A stretch of DNA of 64,000 nucleotides, taken from contig DASZTO010000053.1 of the NCBI GenBank assembly GCA_035548175.1, positions 12,050 through 76,049 of the forward strand. Reading direction: 5' to 3'. Shown here piece after piece: positions 27,794 through 35,323 of this stretch. The notes under the pieces were generated by a model, which ran no database searches, was not told where the DNA came from, and saw only the letters and a program-made list of their open reading frames with translations. Each line of letters starts with the position of its first letter. Within the stretch, counting starts at the first letter, position 1. Source of the DNA: CALCHA01 sp035548175. GTDB taxonomy: Bacteria; Planctomycetota; Phycisphaerae; WQYP01. The translations under genes and the position numbers were made by a program.

Positions 27794-27813
27794 GCTTGGG
27801 GATCAGAGCAGGT

Positions 27814-27842
27814 ATTCTATCGGCACCCGGCTGCCGTCTCAA
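27814..27842 (-). promoter_or_regulatory. Promoter of tRNA-Leu, TTGAGA-17-TAGAAT
   Basis: Reading on the minus strand, TTGAGA (complement of 27837-27842) is followed after exactly 17 nt by TAGAAT (complement of 27814-27819), 20 nt before the tRNA 5' end. This is the best sigma-70-type promoter in the window. It overlaps the upstream region of rnpB, which runs the other way. Confidence 0.75.
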
Positions 27843-27855
27843 GCACGCCCGATGC

Positions 27856-27861
27856 TATAAT
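27856..27861 (+). promoter_or_regulatory. rnpB: -10 box TATAAT of rnpB
   Basis: A consensus TATAAT lies 7 nt before the inferred 5' end of RNase P RNA. No clear -35 is visible in the 17-19 nt window; CTGCCG is the best match. Confidence 0.6.
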
Positions 27862-27867
27862 GCCCAC

Positions 27868-28310
27868 GGATGGATCAGGCGATCGCTGGGCCGCAAGGCC
27901 GAGAGGAAAGTCCGAACACCACAGGGTACGGTGGTGGCTAACAGCCACCCGTCCGGTCCTCCGGGACAGGGCGCGGGACAGTGCCACAGAGAACGAACCG
28001 CCGATGGCCTTCGCAAGAGGGATCAGGCAAGGGTGAAAAGGTGCGGTAAGAGCGCACCGCGGCGATGGCGACATCGCCGGCATGGAAAACCCCACCGGGT
28101 GCAAGACCAAATAGGGAGCCCACGGCGCGACCCGCGCCCTCCGCCGCCTCGCGCGGCGGAACATCGCCGGCCAGTACGAAGCCCCTCGCGGGGTCAGGAA
28201 CACCGGCGTGCGAGGCTCCGGGTAGGTTGCTCGAGGGCGCCCGCAAGGACGCTCCTAGATAAATGATCGCCGCCCCACCCGGGGAACAGAATTCGGCTTA
28301 CCGATCCACC
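27868..28310 (+). ncRNA. rnpB: RNase P RNA (class A)
   Basis: The catalytic RNA that removes tRNA 5' leaders. Universally conserved blocks are present in order: GAGGAAAGTCCGAACACCAC (P4/CR-I) near 27901, CACAGAGAACGAACC (CR-II), GGTAAGAGCGCACCG (CR-III), and TAGATAAATGATCGCC with ACAGAATTCGGCTTA (CR-V, 3' part of P4 and P2). TGGATC at 27871-27876 pairs with GATCCA at 28303-28308 as helix P1, which sets the ends to within a few nucleotides. Total length is about 443 nt, large for class A; the region 28120-28240 has extra GC-rich helices. The TATAAT box and a following terminator frame the gene. Confidence 0.95.
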
Positions 28311-28315
28311 CACAC

Positions 28316-28363
28316 GCAGGCCTCCGCGTGGTATCAACACGCGCGGAGGCCTGCTCCTTTTTT
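28316..28363 (+). terminator. Rho-independent terminator of rnpB
   Basis: GCAGGCCTCCGCG (28316-28328) pairs perfectly with CGCGGAGGCCTGC (28342-28354), a 13-bp stem with a 13-nt loop, followed by TCC and six T (28358-28363). Confidence 0.92.
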
Positions 28364-28427
28364 GCCGCCCACGCGCCCGCTGCTCCCCCATCCCAATTTC
28401 ACCAGTTGAACCCGCCCCCCAATTTTT

Positions 28428-29246
28428 CTAATGAATGTCGCCCATGTGAATATCCACCTCCTCCCGCCGCTGGATCTTGTCGATCTGCCCGTCGCGAATC
28501 CAGATGATCCGGTCCGACACATCCAGCATCTTGAAATCGTGCGTCGCCGAAATCACCGTCACCCCACGCTCGCGGTTCATCTCGCGCAGCAGCCCGATGA
28601 TCGCCTTGCCGGTGTTCAAATCCAGGTTTCCCGTCGGCTCATCCGCCAGAATGATCGCCGGATCGTTCGCAAACGCACGCGCAATCGCCACCCGTTGCTG
28701 CTGCCCGCCGGAAAGCTGCGAGGGCCGATTGAACAGCCGATGCCCCAATTCCACGCGCCGCAAGATCCCCGCCGCCTTCTCCTGCGACGCCGCCGTCGAC
28801 ATGCCCGCGAAAATCATCGGCAGCGCCACGTTCTCCAGTGCCGTCATCACCGGTATCAAATTGAATGTCTGAAAAATGTACCCGATCTTTCGGCAGCGCA
28901 GCCATGCCAGTTCCAGCGCATCGAGCTGCGCCACATCCACCTCATCGATGAACACCTTCCCCGACGTCGGCTTGTCCAACCCCCCGATCGCATTGAACAA
29001 CGTCGACTTGCCCGACCCCGACGGCCCCATGATCGAAATGTACTCCCCCTTGTAAATCGTCAGATTCACCCCCTTGAGGACCCGCAGCGTCTCGCCCCCC
29101 CCCCCCCCGCCATTTCCATTTCCCGATCCGCCACCCCCGCCGCCGCCCACCTTGTACTCCTTCACGACATCGATCGTGCGCACGATTTCCTCGCGCGCCG
29201 CGATGGAGCGCACCGGGGGCACCCCGGCCGAGGATTCCGATTCCAT
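28428..29246 (-). CDS. Orphan ABC transporter ATPase (MacB/LolD type)
   Basis: A 272-aa ATPase of the MacB/LolD/FtsE group. Walker A is GPSGSGKST (residues 74-82), the Q loop is in YIFQTFNLIPVMTALENV, the signature is LSGGQQQRVAIARA, Walker B is IILADEPTGNLD and the H loop is SATHD. Between the first strand (VKEYKVG) and ETLRVLKGVNL there is a linker of seven Gly, SGNGN and six Gly (residues 34-51). It is coded in part by a run of 14 C on the plus strand at 29095-29108. That tract could slip and shift the frame. No permease adjoins it. It follows the ligase on the same strand by 88 nt. Confidence 0.9.
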   Translation of the reverse strand: MESESSAGVPPVRSIAAREEIVRTIDVVKEYKVGGGGGGGSGNGNGGGGGGETLRVLKGVNLTIYKGEYISIMGPSGSGKSTLFNAIGGLDKPTSGKVFIDEVDVAQLDALELAWLRCRKIGYIFQTFNLIPVMTALENVALPMIFAGMSTAASQEKAAGILRRVELGHRLFNRPSQLSGGQQQRVAIARAFANDPAIILADEPTGNLDLNTGKAIIGLLREMNRERGVTVISATHDFKMLDVSDRIIWIRDGQIDKIQRREEVDIHMGDIH

Positions 29247-29334
29247 TGCACTCACCGGCTTGCTCCCGAGAGTCGCGGCACGAGCGAATTGTAGCCACCG
29301 ATCGCTCCCGCACCACGCCCGCGCACGCCGCCGG

Positions 29335-30333
29335 CTACTCCTCCTCGCGCAGCCCCACATACGACGGGAACCGCGGCACGCCGCCGTCCGACAATTCCTG
29401 ATAGCGGAACCGCACCGTGGCGCCGATCGCCGGCGGCGTCTCGCGCTCCTTGTCCGAAAACCCCGTGCCGATCGAAAACTCCACCCCGCCGGCCATCCGC
29501 ACCACCAGCGCCCCCAGCCGCCCCTTATGCCGGCCGGTCCCCGCCTGATGGGCCATCACCTCCGCCTCATCATCAAGGAACGACTTCACCTTCAGCAGCG
29601 TCGACGACCGCCCCGCCACGTACTTCGATCCCGGCTCGCGCAACATCATCCCCTCTCCGCCCAACGCCTCCACGCGCTGCAACTCCTCGCGCACGTGCCC
29701 GGCATCCCGCGCACGCTCATGCGCATGAACGGCCAGGAATTCGCCCGTCACGCCTTGGAGCGCCTCCATCCGCGCCTCGAACGTTCCCCCATGGCCGGGC
29801 ATGTCGAACACCAGAAACTTGACCGCCCGCCACAGCTCCGACTTGTCCTGCCGGCGCACGATCGCGACTGTTTTCTGAAAGCTCTTGCGCGCCAGGAACA
29901 ACTCGCCATCCAGCGCGTGGCCCGGCAAGCCGGCCACGAACCACTCCGGCACGTGAAACTCGTTCCCCAGCCGCGACAACATCCGCTTGCCGTCCCAATA
30001 CGCCCGCACCCCATCGAGCTTTTCCGACATCCACCACCCGCTCACATCGCGCATCCCATCCCAAGATTCGGCAAGCAGCACCGGCGCCGCCTCCGCCCCC
30101 TTCGCCGACTTCGCACGCGCCGGCGCCGCCAGCGCCCCGCCCAGCCGCGCCTCCTCCGCCGCATCGCCGCGCAGCTTCCGCAGATGCTTGCACGTCCGCC
30201 GCTCAATGCCCACCGACTGGTTCCGCCAGGCCGGGCAGGAACAGGAATACACGCCGCCCGTGTTCTTCAATGTGTAAGGCTTCGCCCCCGACCCCTGCAT
30301 GAGGAACACCTCGCCATCCGCCAAATCCGCCAT
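29335..30333 (-). CDS. ATP-dependent DNA ligase with N-terminal SWIM zinc finger
   Basis: A 332-aa protein joining two parts. Residues 25-55 form a SWIM finger, GVYSCSCPAWRNQ...CKHLRKL (C31, C33, C48, H50), which binds Zn and DNA or protein. After a linker comes a compact ATP-type ligase: motif I SEKLDGVRAYWDG with the adenylated Lys (K105), motif III ALDGELFLARK, motif IV GGEGMMLREP and motif V LLKVKSF, then an OB-fold ending FSIGTGFSDKERETPP and IGATVRFRYQEL. GGGAGAGG precedes the ATG. This type of small ligase is known from some gammaproteobacteria and planctomycetes as an accessory enzyme; the replicative NAD ligase is not in the window. The adjacent alkyltransferase makes a repair context likely. 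Confidence 0.9.
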   Translation of the reverse strand: MADLADGEVFLMQGSGAKPYTLKNTGGVYSCSCPAWRNQSVGIERRTCKHLRKLRGDAAEEARLGGALAAPARAKSAKGAEAAPVLLAESWDGMRDVSGWWMSEKLDGVRAYWDGKRMLSRLGNEFHVPEWFVAGLPGHALDGELFLARKSFQKTVAIVRRQDKSELWRAVKFLVFDMPGHGGTFEARMEALQGVTGEFLAVHAHERARDAGHVREELQRVEALGGEGMMLREPGSKYVAGRSSTLLKVKSFLDDEAEVMAHQAGTGRHKGRLGALVVRMAGGVEFSIGTGFSDKERETPPAIGATVRFRYQELSDGGVPRFPSYVGLREEE

Positions 30334-30375
30334 GAGACCTCTCCCGCAAAAAGGCACTGCCCCCCGCCCGCGAAA

Positions 30376-31074
30376 CTATACCACGCCCGATCCGCCGCCA
30401 CTTCCGTCGCCGCCCCACATCTGCTCGCGCAACAACATCTCGCGCTGCCGCTTGCTGCAGCTCAGCTTTCCACCCTCCACCGTCGTGCCCTTGCGGATCA
30501 CCCGGTGGCACGGGATCACCATCGCCAGCGGGTTCCGCGTGCACGCCGATCCCACCGCCCGCACCGCCTTGCCCGCTCCCACGCGCGCCGCAATCTCCGA
30601 ATAGGTCCGTGTTTCGCCCGCGGGAATCTTGCGCACTTCCTGCCACACCCGGCGCTGAAAGGATGTGCCGCGGATATCCAGCTCCAGCCCCACCTCGCTT
30701 TTCTTGCCATCGACCAGCGCCATCACCGCCTCGATCTCGCGCCGGATTTCCTGCCGGCCCGTCACCAGCGTCGCCCCCCGAAACCGCCGCTTCAACTCCG
30801 CCACCAGCGCCGCTTCCTCCCGCCCCATCAGCACCGCGACCACGCCCATCTCGCTCACGCCCACCACCAGGCTGCCTAGCCAGCATCGCCCGACCCCATA
30901 CACGATTTCCTCCCGCCCGCGCAGCCGCGCCACCCGCCCCTTCCCCCAGACACTCTCCCGCTTATCCTTCTTCACGACAATCGCTCCTGATGGTCTCGCC
31001 TGCATGATTGCACCCGCCTCGCGCTTTCCATTCTTGCGACGCCTGCCGGATTTGTTAAGGTGATGCACGCGCAT
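30376..31074 (-). CDS. ogt: Methylated-DNA-protein-cysteine methyltransferase
   Basis: Repairs O6-alkylguanine by transferring the alkyl group to its own cysteine. The Ada-C-like core is intact: GVGRCWLGSLVVGVSEMGV (N-terminal subdomain), TSFQRRVWQEVRKIPAGET, the helix-turn-helix TYSEIAARVGAGKAVRAVG with the finger Arg, and the active site VIPCHRVI. The ATG at 31074 follows TATATT by 7 nt, which suggests a leaderless start and a basic 23-residue extension; ATG 31005 is the alternative. The C-terminus is a Gly-rich tail. It lies 42 nt upstream of the SWIM-ligase in the same direction, a probable repair operon. Confidence 0.9.
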   Translation of the reverse strand: MRVHHLNKSGRRRKNGKREAGAIMQARPSGAIVVKKDKRESVWGKGRVARLRGREEIVYGVGRCWLGSLVVGVSEMGVVAVLMGREEAALVAELKRRFRGATLVTGRQEIRREIEAVMALVDGKKSEVGLELDIRGTSFQRRVWQEVRKIPAGETRTYSEIAARVGAGKAVRAVGSACTRNPLAMVIPCHRVIRKGTTVEGGKLSCSKRQREMLLREQMWGGDGSGGGSGVV

Positions 31075-31081
31075 GGCCGAT

Positions 31082-31087
31082 AATATA
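31082..31087 (-). promoter_or_regulatory. -10 box TATATT of ogt, 7 nt from the start codon
   Basis: On the minus strand TATATT (complement of 31082-31087) is followed by 7 nt and ATG 31074. The same AT-rich block read on the plus strand (TAATATAAG) may serve the divergent ABC genes. Confidence 0.45.
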
Positions 31088-31120
31088 AGCCGTCGCAGTT
31101 GCGAGAAACGTCCTTACCGG

Positions 31121-31152
31121 GGTCAGGGTACACGCCCTGGCCTTTTTCTTTT
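31121..31152 (+). terminator. Terminator-like hairpin in the leader of the ABC exporter genes (possible attenuator)
   Basis: GGTCAGGG (31121-31128) pairs with CCCTGGCC (31135-31142) with one G-T pair and a 6-nt loop, followed by TTTTTCTTTT (31143-31152). The element ends 9 nt before the ATG at 31162 and follows the AT-rich promoter block at 31080-31088. Because the upstream gene diverges, this cannot end an upstream operon, so it may be an attenuator or the end of a short RNA of about 60 nt. Confidence 0.6.
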
Positions 31153-31161
31153 GGCCCATCC

Positions 31162-33138
31162 ATGACGGCAGCACGAGACATCGTGTCCCCAGCTCCCGCG
31201 CCCACGCCGGCGCCACCCCCGGCGCCCGCTTCCGCCGCGCGTTCCGCCGCCGCCTCGCCGCCCCCCTCCAACTTCCAGCTCCTCCTCCGCATGCTCCGCT
31301 TCATCCGTCCCGTCTGGCACCTCGCCCTCATCGCCTGCGTCCTCGTCTGCGTCTGGGTCGTCATCGACGTCTCCTACACCCGCCTCACCGGCAACGTCAT
31401 GACCGCCGTTAAGGCTGCCGTCGATCAGGGCCTCGTCACCACCCCCGGCGAGTCCTTCGCCCAGGCCCTCCGCCACCCGCCGCTCCGACACATCCTCACC
31501 ATGGTGGAATTCCTCGGCCTGCTGGTCTTTCTCGGCGGCGTCATCCGGTTCTTTCGCGAATTCGTCAACACCACCTTCTCGATGGAAATGGTCTTCCACA
31601 TGCGCTCGGCCGTGTATGACCGCCTCCAGCGCGTCGGTTTCGCCTTCCATGATGAGCACTCCTCCGGCGCCCTGATCAACCGCGCCCTCTCCGATCTCCA
31701 GAACGTCCGCGCGTTCCTCCAGATCGGCCTCATCATGTCCTCGGAAATCGTCACCTTCACCCTGGGCTACGAGCTCCTCATCATCACCATCAACAAGTGG
31801 GTCGCCCTGGCCGCGTTCATCCCGATTCCTTTCTGGATCTGGTACATCCTGCGCTTCAGCAAAAAGATTCAGCCGGCGCAGGCCGCCCAGATGAAGGCCG
31901 GCGACGATGTCGTCACCGTGTTCACCGAAAACATCGCCGGCGTGCATGTTGTCAAAGCGTTCGCCACCGAGAAAACCGAAGAGGCCAAGTACAACCGCAG
32001 CGCCGATGTTTACTTCGGCAAAATCATGGCCTCCGTCCGCCTTTGGCGCAACTTTGTCCCGGTCATCCGCGGCGTCGCCAGCGCCAGCCACCTCGCCCTT
32101 TTCGCCATCGGCTCCGTCCTCGTCGTCGTGAGCAGCGCCTGGCCTGCCGACCGTTACGGCAAGGTCACCGTCGGCGACCTCCTCGTCTTCGGCATGGCCA
32201 TGGGCGCGATCCTCTCGCGCCTCCAGCAGATCAACCAGATCTCCGAGCAATACCAGAAGGCCATCGTCTCCGCGCGCCGCTTCTACGAAGTCCTCGACGC
32301 CCCCCCCACCGTTCCCGAAGGCCAAGAGCCCGCAGCCCTGCCCCCCGGCCCCGGCGCGATCGACTTCCACTTCGTCACCTTCGGCTACGATCCCGCCAAG
32401 CCCGTCGTCCACGACATCGCCTTCGACGTTCCCGGCGGCTCCATCGTCGCCCTCGTGGGCCCCACCGGCGCGGGCAAATCCACGCTCATGCAGCTCCTCG
32501 CCCGCTTCTACGACCCCCAGGCCGGCCAGATCTTCATCGACGGCGCCGACATCTCCACCGTCGCCCTCCGCTCCCTCCGCAGCGAGATCGGCTTCGTCTT
32601 CCAGGAAACGTTCCTCTTCTCCGCCACCGTCGCCGACAACATCCGCTACGGAAAGCCCGACGCCACGATCGGCGAAGTCGAAGCCGCCGCCCGCATCGCC
32701 CAGGCCCACGAATTCATCGCCGAACTTCCCCTGGGTTACGACACCCTGCTCGGCGAACGCGGCGCTTCGCTCTCCGGCGGCCAGCGCCAGCGACTCGCCA
32801 TCGCCCGCGCCATCATCTCCAACCCGCGTATCCTCGTGCTCGACGACGCCCTCGCCGCCGTCGATCCCGAGACCGAGCACCTCATCTCCCGCGCCCTCGA
32901 GCTGGTGATGGTCGACCGCACCGTCTTCATCATCGCCCACCGCCTCAGCACCGTGAAAGCCGCCGACCTCGTCATCGTGCTGGAAAACGGCCGCATCACC
33001 CAGGCCGGCACGCACAAAGAATTGATCCGCGAACCCGGCCACTACCGCCACATCGCCGAGGTGCAGCTCGCCTACCAGGAAAAAGAACTCCTCGCCAAAG
33101 CCGAAAAACAGGCGGATATTGCGGCGCGGAAAGCGTGA
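31162..33138 (+). CDS. Heterodimeric ABC exporter subunit 1 (degenerate Walker B)
   Basis: A 658-aa half-transporter with an N-terminal six-helix export domain (residues about 45-390) and a C-terminal ATPase. Walker A is GPTGAGKST (K439), the signature LSGGQRQRLAIARAI is canonical (537-541), and the H loop is FIIAHRLST. Walker B ends VLDDALAAVD: the residue after the Walker B Asp is Asp (D562) and not the catalytic Glu. The next gene encodes its partner with a canonical Glu but an altered signature, so together they form an asymmetric pair. An Ala/Pro-rich N-terminal extension (residues 1-35) is unusual. Substrate unknown; lipid, peptide or drug are all possible. Confidence 0.92.
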   Translation: MTAARDIVSPAPAPTPAPPPAPASAARSAAASPPPSNFQLLLRMLRFIRPVWHLALIACVLVCVWVVIDVSYTRLTGNVMTAVKAAVDQGLVTTPGESFAQALRHPPLRHILTMVEFLGLLVFLGGVIRFFREFVNTTFSMEMVFHMRSAVYDRLQRVGFAFHDEHSSGALINRALSDLQNVRAFLQIGLIMSSEIVTFTLGYELLIITINKWVALAAFIPIPFWIWYILRFSKKIQPAQAAQMKAGDDVVTVFTENIAGVHVVKAFATEKTEEAKYNRSADVYFGKIMASVRLWRNFVPVIRGVASASHLALFAIGSVLVVVSSAWPADRYGKVTVGDLLVFGMAMGAILSRLQQINQISEQYQKAIVSARRFYEVLDAPPTVPEGQEPAALPPGPGAIDFHFVTFGYDPAKPVVHDIAFDVPGGSIVALVGPTGAGKSTLMQLLARFYDPQAGQIFIDGADISTVALRSLRSEIGFVFQETFLFSATVADNIRYGKPDATIGEVEAAARIAQAHEFIAELPLGYDTLLGERGASLSGGQRQRLAIARAIISNPRILVLDDALAAVDPETEHLISRALELVMVDRTVFIIAHRLSTVKAADLVIVLENGRITQAGTHKELIREPGHYRHIAEVQLAYQEKELLAKAEKQADIAARKA

Positions 33139-33159
33139 GACCTTCTTTCAACGAGCGGC

Positions 33160-33273
33160 TTTTGCCACAGAGCCTCAGAGACACAGAGGACATCACCGTG
33201 CATCCACACAACATCAGCCGACATCATCAACCCAAGCGTCGTCCTCTGTGCCTCTGTGCCTCTGTGGCAAAAA
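33160..33273. repeat. CACAGAGG-type inverted repeat between the two ABC genes
   Basis: The left arm 33160-33191 starts TTTTGCCACAGAG and contains GACACAGAGGAC; the right arm 33240-33273 reads GTCCTCTGTG, CCTCTGTGCC, TCTGTGGCAAAA. The arms are roughly 32 nt, imperfectly complementary, and enclose a 48-nt spacer. This CACAGAGGCACAGAG repeat is a widespread intergenic element in planctomycetes and similar genomes. In the transcript it would fold into a long hairpin between the two exporter cistrons. Confidence 0.85.
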
Positions 33274-33298
33274 AATCCTCGCCCGGAGCGGACCCCCG

Positions 33299-35254
33299 AT
33301 GATTCTCACGGAACTCATGAAATCGCGCCGCACCCGCCGTGCCGCCATCGCCCGCACCGGCGCCCCCGCGCCGGCCTCCAAAAATCCCAACGCCCCTGAT
33401 GAGGAAGAGGAATACAAACCCCTCGAATGGCCCGTCGTCAAAAAAATGCTCTGCTGGATGGCCCCCTACAAAAAACAGTACGCCGTCGCCCTCACCCTCA
33501 ACGTCCTCTTCACCATCCTCGAACTCCTCGGCCCCATGTTCATCAAGCACCTCATCGACCACGACATCAACGGCGACCCCCACCCCCTCGCCCCGCTGCT
33601 CTCGCTCATCCCCGCCCTGCGCCGCCGCATCGTCCACAGCCCCGCCATGGCCGACATCGCGATGACCATCTCCCTCTGGGCCCTCGCCGTCCTCACCGCC
33701 AACCTCATCAACCGCTTCAACATCGAGTACAACCGCCGCGTCGGCGAAAAGGTCATGCTCAACATCCGCAAGGCCATCTTCGCCCAGCTCCAGCGCCTCT
33801 CCATGTCCTACTACGACCGCACCAAATTCGGCCGCATCCTCTCCCGCGGCACCTCCGACGTCGACGCCCTCTCCAACCCCGTCATCAACGGCATCAACAC
33901 CGTCGTCATCAACGCCATGATGATGACCGTCGCCGCCGCCATGCTCCTCATCGCCGACTGGCGCATCGGCCTCGCCACCCTCTGGCTCGGACCCGTCCTC
34001 TACATGATGAACCAGTTCTATCGCCGCCGCATCGGCACGCAGTACCGCGTGGCCCGCGAAGGGTACACCCGTGTCTCCACCAACCTCGCCGAGAACATCA
34101 ACGGCATGCGCGTCGTCACCGCCTACAACCGCCAGGCCGAAAACCTCACCTCCTTCAACGTCCTCCAGGACGCCAACACCTCCAACAACGTCCGCGTCTC
34201 CATGATGAACGGCATCTATCAGCCGCTGCTTTCCATCGTCGGCTACCTCGGCAACGTCATCATCCTCATCCTTGGCTGCTACCTCGTCATCTCCTCCGCC
34301 GCCGGGGGGGGGGCAGGCAACGGCCGCTTCACCGTCGGCACCCTCGTCGCACTCACCATGTACTGGGGATGGTTCATGAACCCCGTCCTCACCTTCGGCA
34401 ACTTCCAGAACGAAATGATGCAGTCCATGGCCTCCGCCGAACGCGTCTTCGCCCTCCTCGATCTCCAGCCCGAAGTCATGGACGCCCCCGACGCCGCCCC
34501 GCTCCCGCGCATCCAGGGACGCGTCCGCTTCGATCACGTCCACTTCCACTACACCCCCGAAAAGCAGGTCCTTCACGATGTCTGCTTCGAGGCCCATCCC
34601 GGCGACACCATCGCCCTCGTCGGCCACACCGGCTGCGGCAAGTCCACCATCATGAACCTCATCCAACGCTACTACTTCCCCACCGCCGGCCGCATCACCA
34701 TCGACGGCTTCGACCTCACCCGCGTCACCGGCGACAGCCTCCACCGCCAAATGGGAATCGTCTCCCAGGCCAACTACCTCTTCAGCGGCACCGTGCTGGA
34801 CAACATCCGCTACGCCTCGCCCGACGCCACCCTCGAACAGGTCGAAGCCGCCGCCCGCGCCCTGGGCGCCCACGACCTGCTCATGGGCCTCAAGGACGGA
34901 TACGCCACGCAGGTCGGCGAACGCGGCGCCGCCATGTCCCTCGGCCAGCGCCAGTTGATCTGCTTCACCCGCGCCTTCCTGGCCAACCCCCGCATCCTCA
35001 TGCTCGACGAAGCCACCTCCGCCGTCGACACCCACACCGAGCGCGTCCTTCAGGACGCACTCGAACGTCTGGTCGCCGAACGCACCACCTTCATCGTCGC
35101 CCACCGCCTCTCGACGGTCGTCAACGCCAACCTCGTCCTGGTACTCGACCACGGCCGCATCATCGAACGCGGCACCCACGCCGAACTCCTCGCCCTCGGC
35201 GGCAAATACGCCGAACTCTACCGCCAGTTCACCCGCGAACTCGCCCCCGCCTGA
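33299..35254 (+). CDS. Heterodimeric ABC exporter subunit 2 (canonical Walker B, altered signature)
   Basis: A 651-aa half-transporter. An upstream in-frame ATG-less extension runs through the repeat and is not taken; the ATG at 33299 begins the protein proper. Six membrane helices cover residues about 60-350. The ATPase has Walker A GHTGCGKST, Walker B ILMLDEATSAVD with catalytic E571, H loop FIVAHRLST, but signature MSLGQ (546-550) in place of LSGGQ. In heterodimeric exporters (TM287/288, BmrCD type) one site is inactive because it combines a non-Glu Walker B from one chain with a weak signature from the other, which is what these two genes show. A run of 10 G at 34304-34313 encodes AAGGGAGNG in the loop before TM5 or TM6. 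Confidence 0.92.
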   Translation: MILTELMKSRRTRRAAIARTGAPAPASKNPNAPDEEEEYKPLEWPVVKKMLCWMAPYKKQYAVALTLNVLFTILELLGPMFIKHLIDHDINGDPHPLAPLLSLIPALRRRIVHSPAMADIAMTISLWALAVLTANLINRFNIEYNRRVGEKVMLNIRKAIFAQLQRLSMSYYDRTKFGRILSRGTSDVDALSNPVINGINTVVINAMMMTVAAAMLLIADWRIGLATLWLGPVLYMMNQFYRRRIGTQYRVAREGYTRVSTNLAENINGMRVVTAYNRQAENLTSFNVLQDANTSNNVRVSMMNGIYQPLLSIVGYLGNVIILILGCYLVISSAAGGGAGNGRFTVGTLVALTMYWGWFMNPVLTFGNFQNEMMQSMASAERVFALLDLQPEVMDAPDAAPLPRIQGRVRFDHVHFHYTPEKQVLHDVCFEAHPGDTIALVGHTGCGKSTIMNLIQRYYFPTAGRITIDGFDLTRVTGDSLHRQMGIVSQANYLFSGTVLDNIRYASPDATLEQVEAAARALGAHDLLMGLKDGYATQVGERGAAMSLGQRQLICFTRAFLANPRILMLDEATSAVDTHTERVLQDALERLVAERTTFIVAHRLSTVVNANLVLVLDHGRIIERGTHAELLALGGKYAELYRQFTRELAPA

Positions 35255-35323
35255 TCTGCACGCGCAGCAACTTTCCCACCGCAACCCCCACTTGCACCCG
35301 CTGAACCAATACCCCAATAACCC

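Noticed and set aside
33119..33298. N-terminal extension of the second ABC subunit beginning with RGKRETFFQRAAFATEPQ
   Set aside because: The extension is the translated CACAGAGG repeat. The protein aligns from the ATG at 33299.
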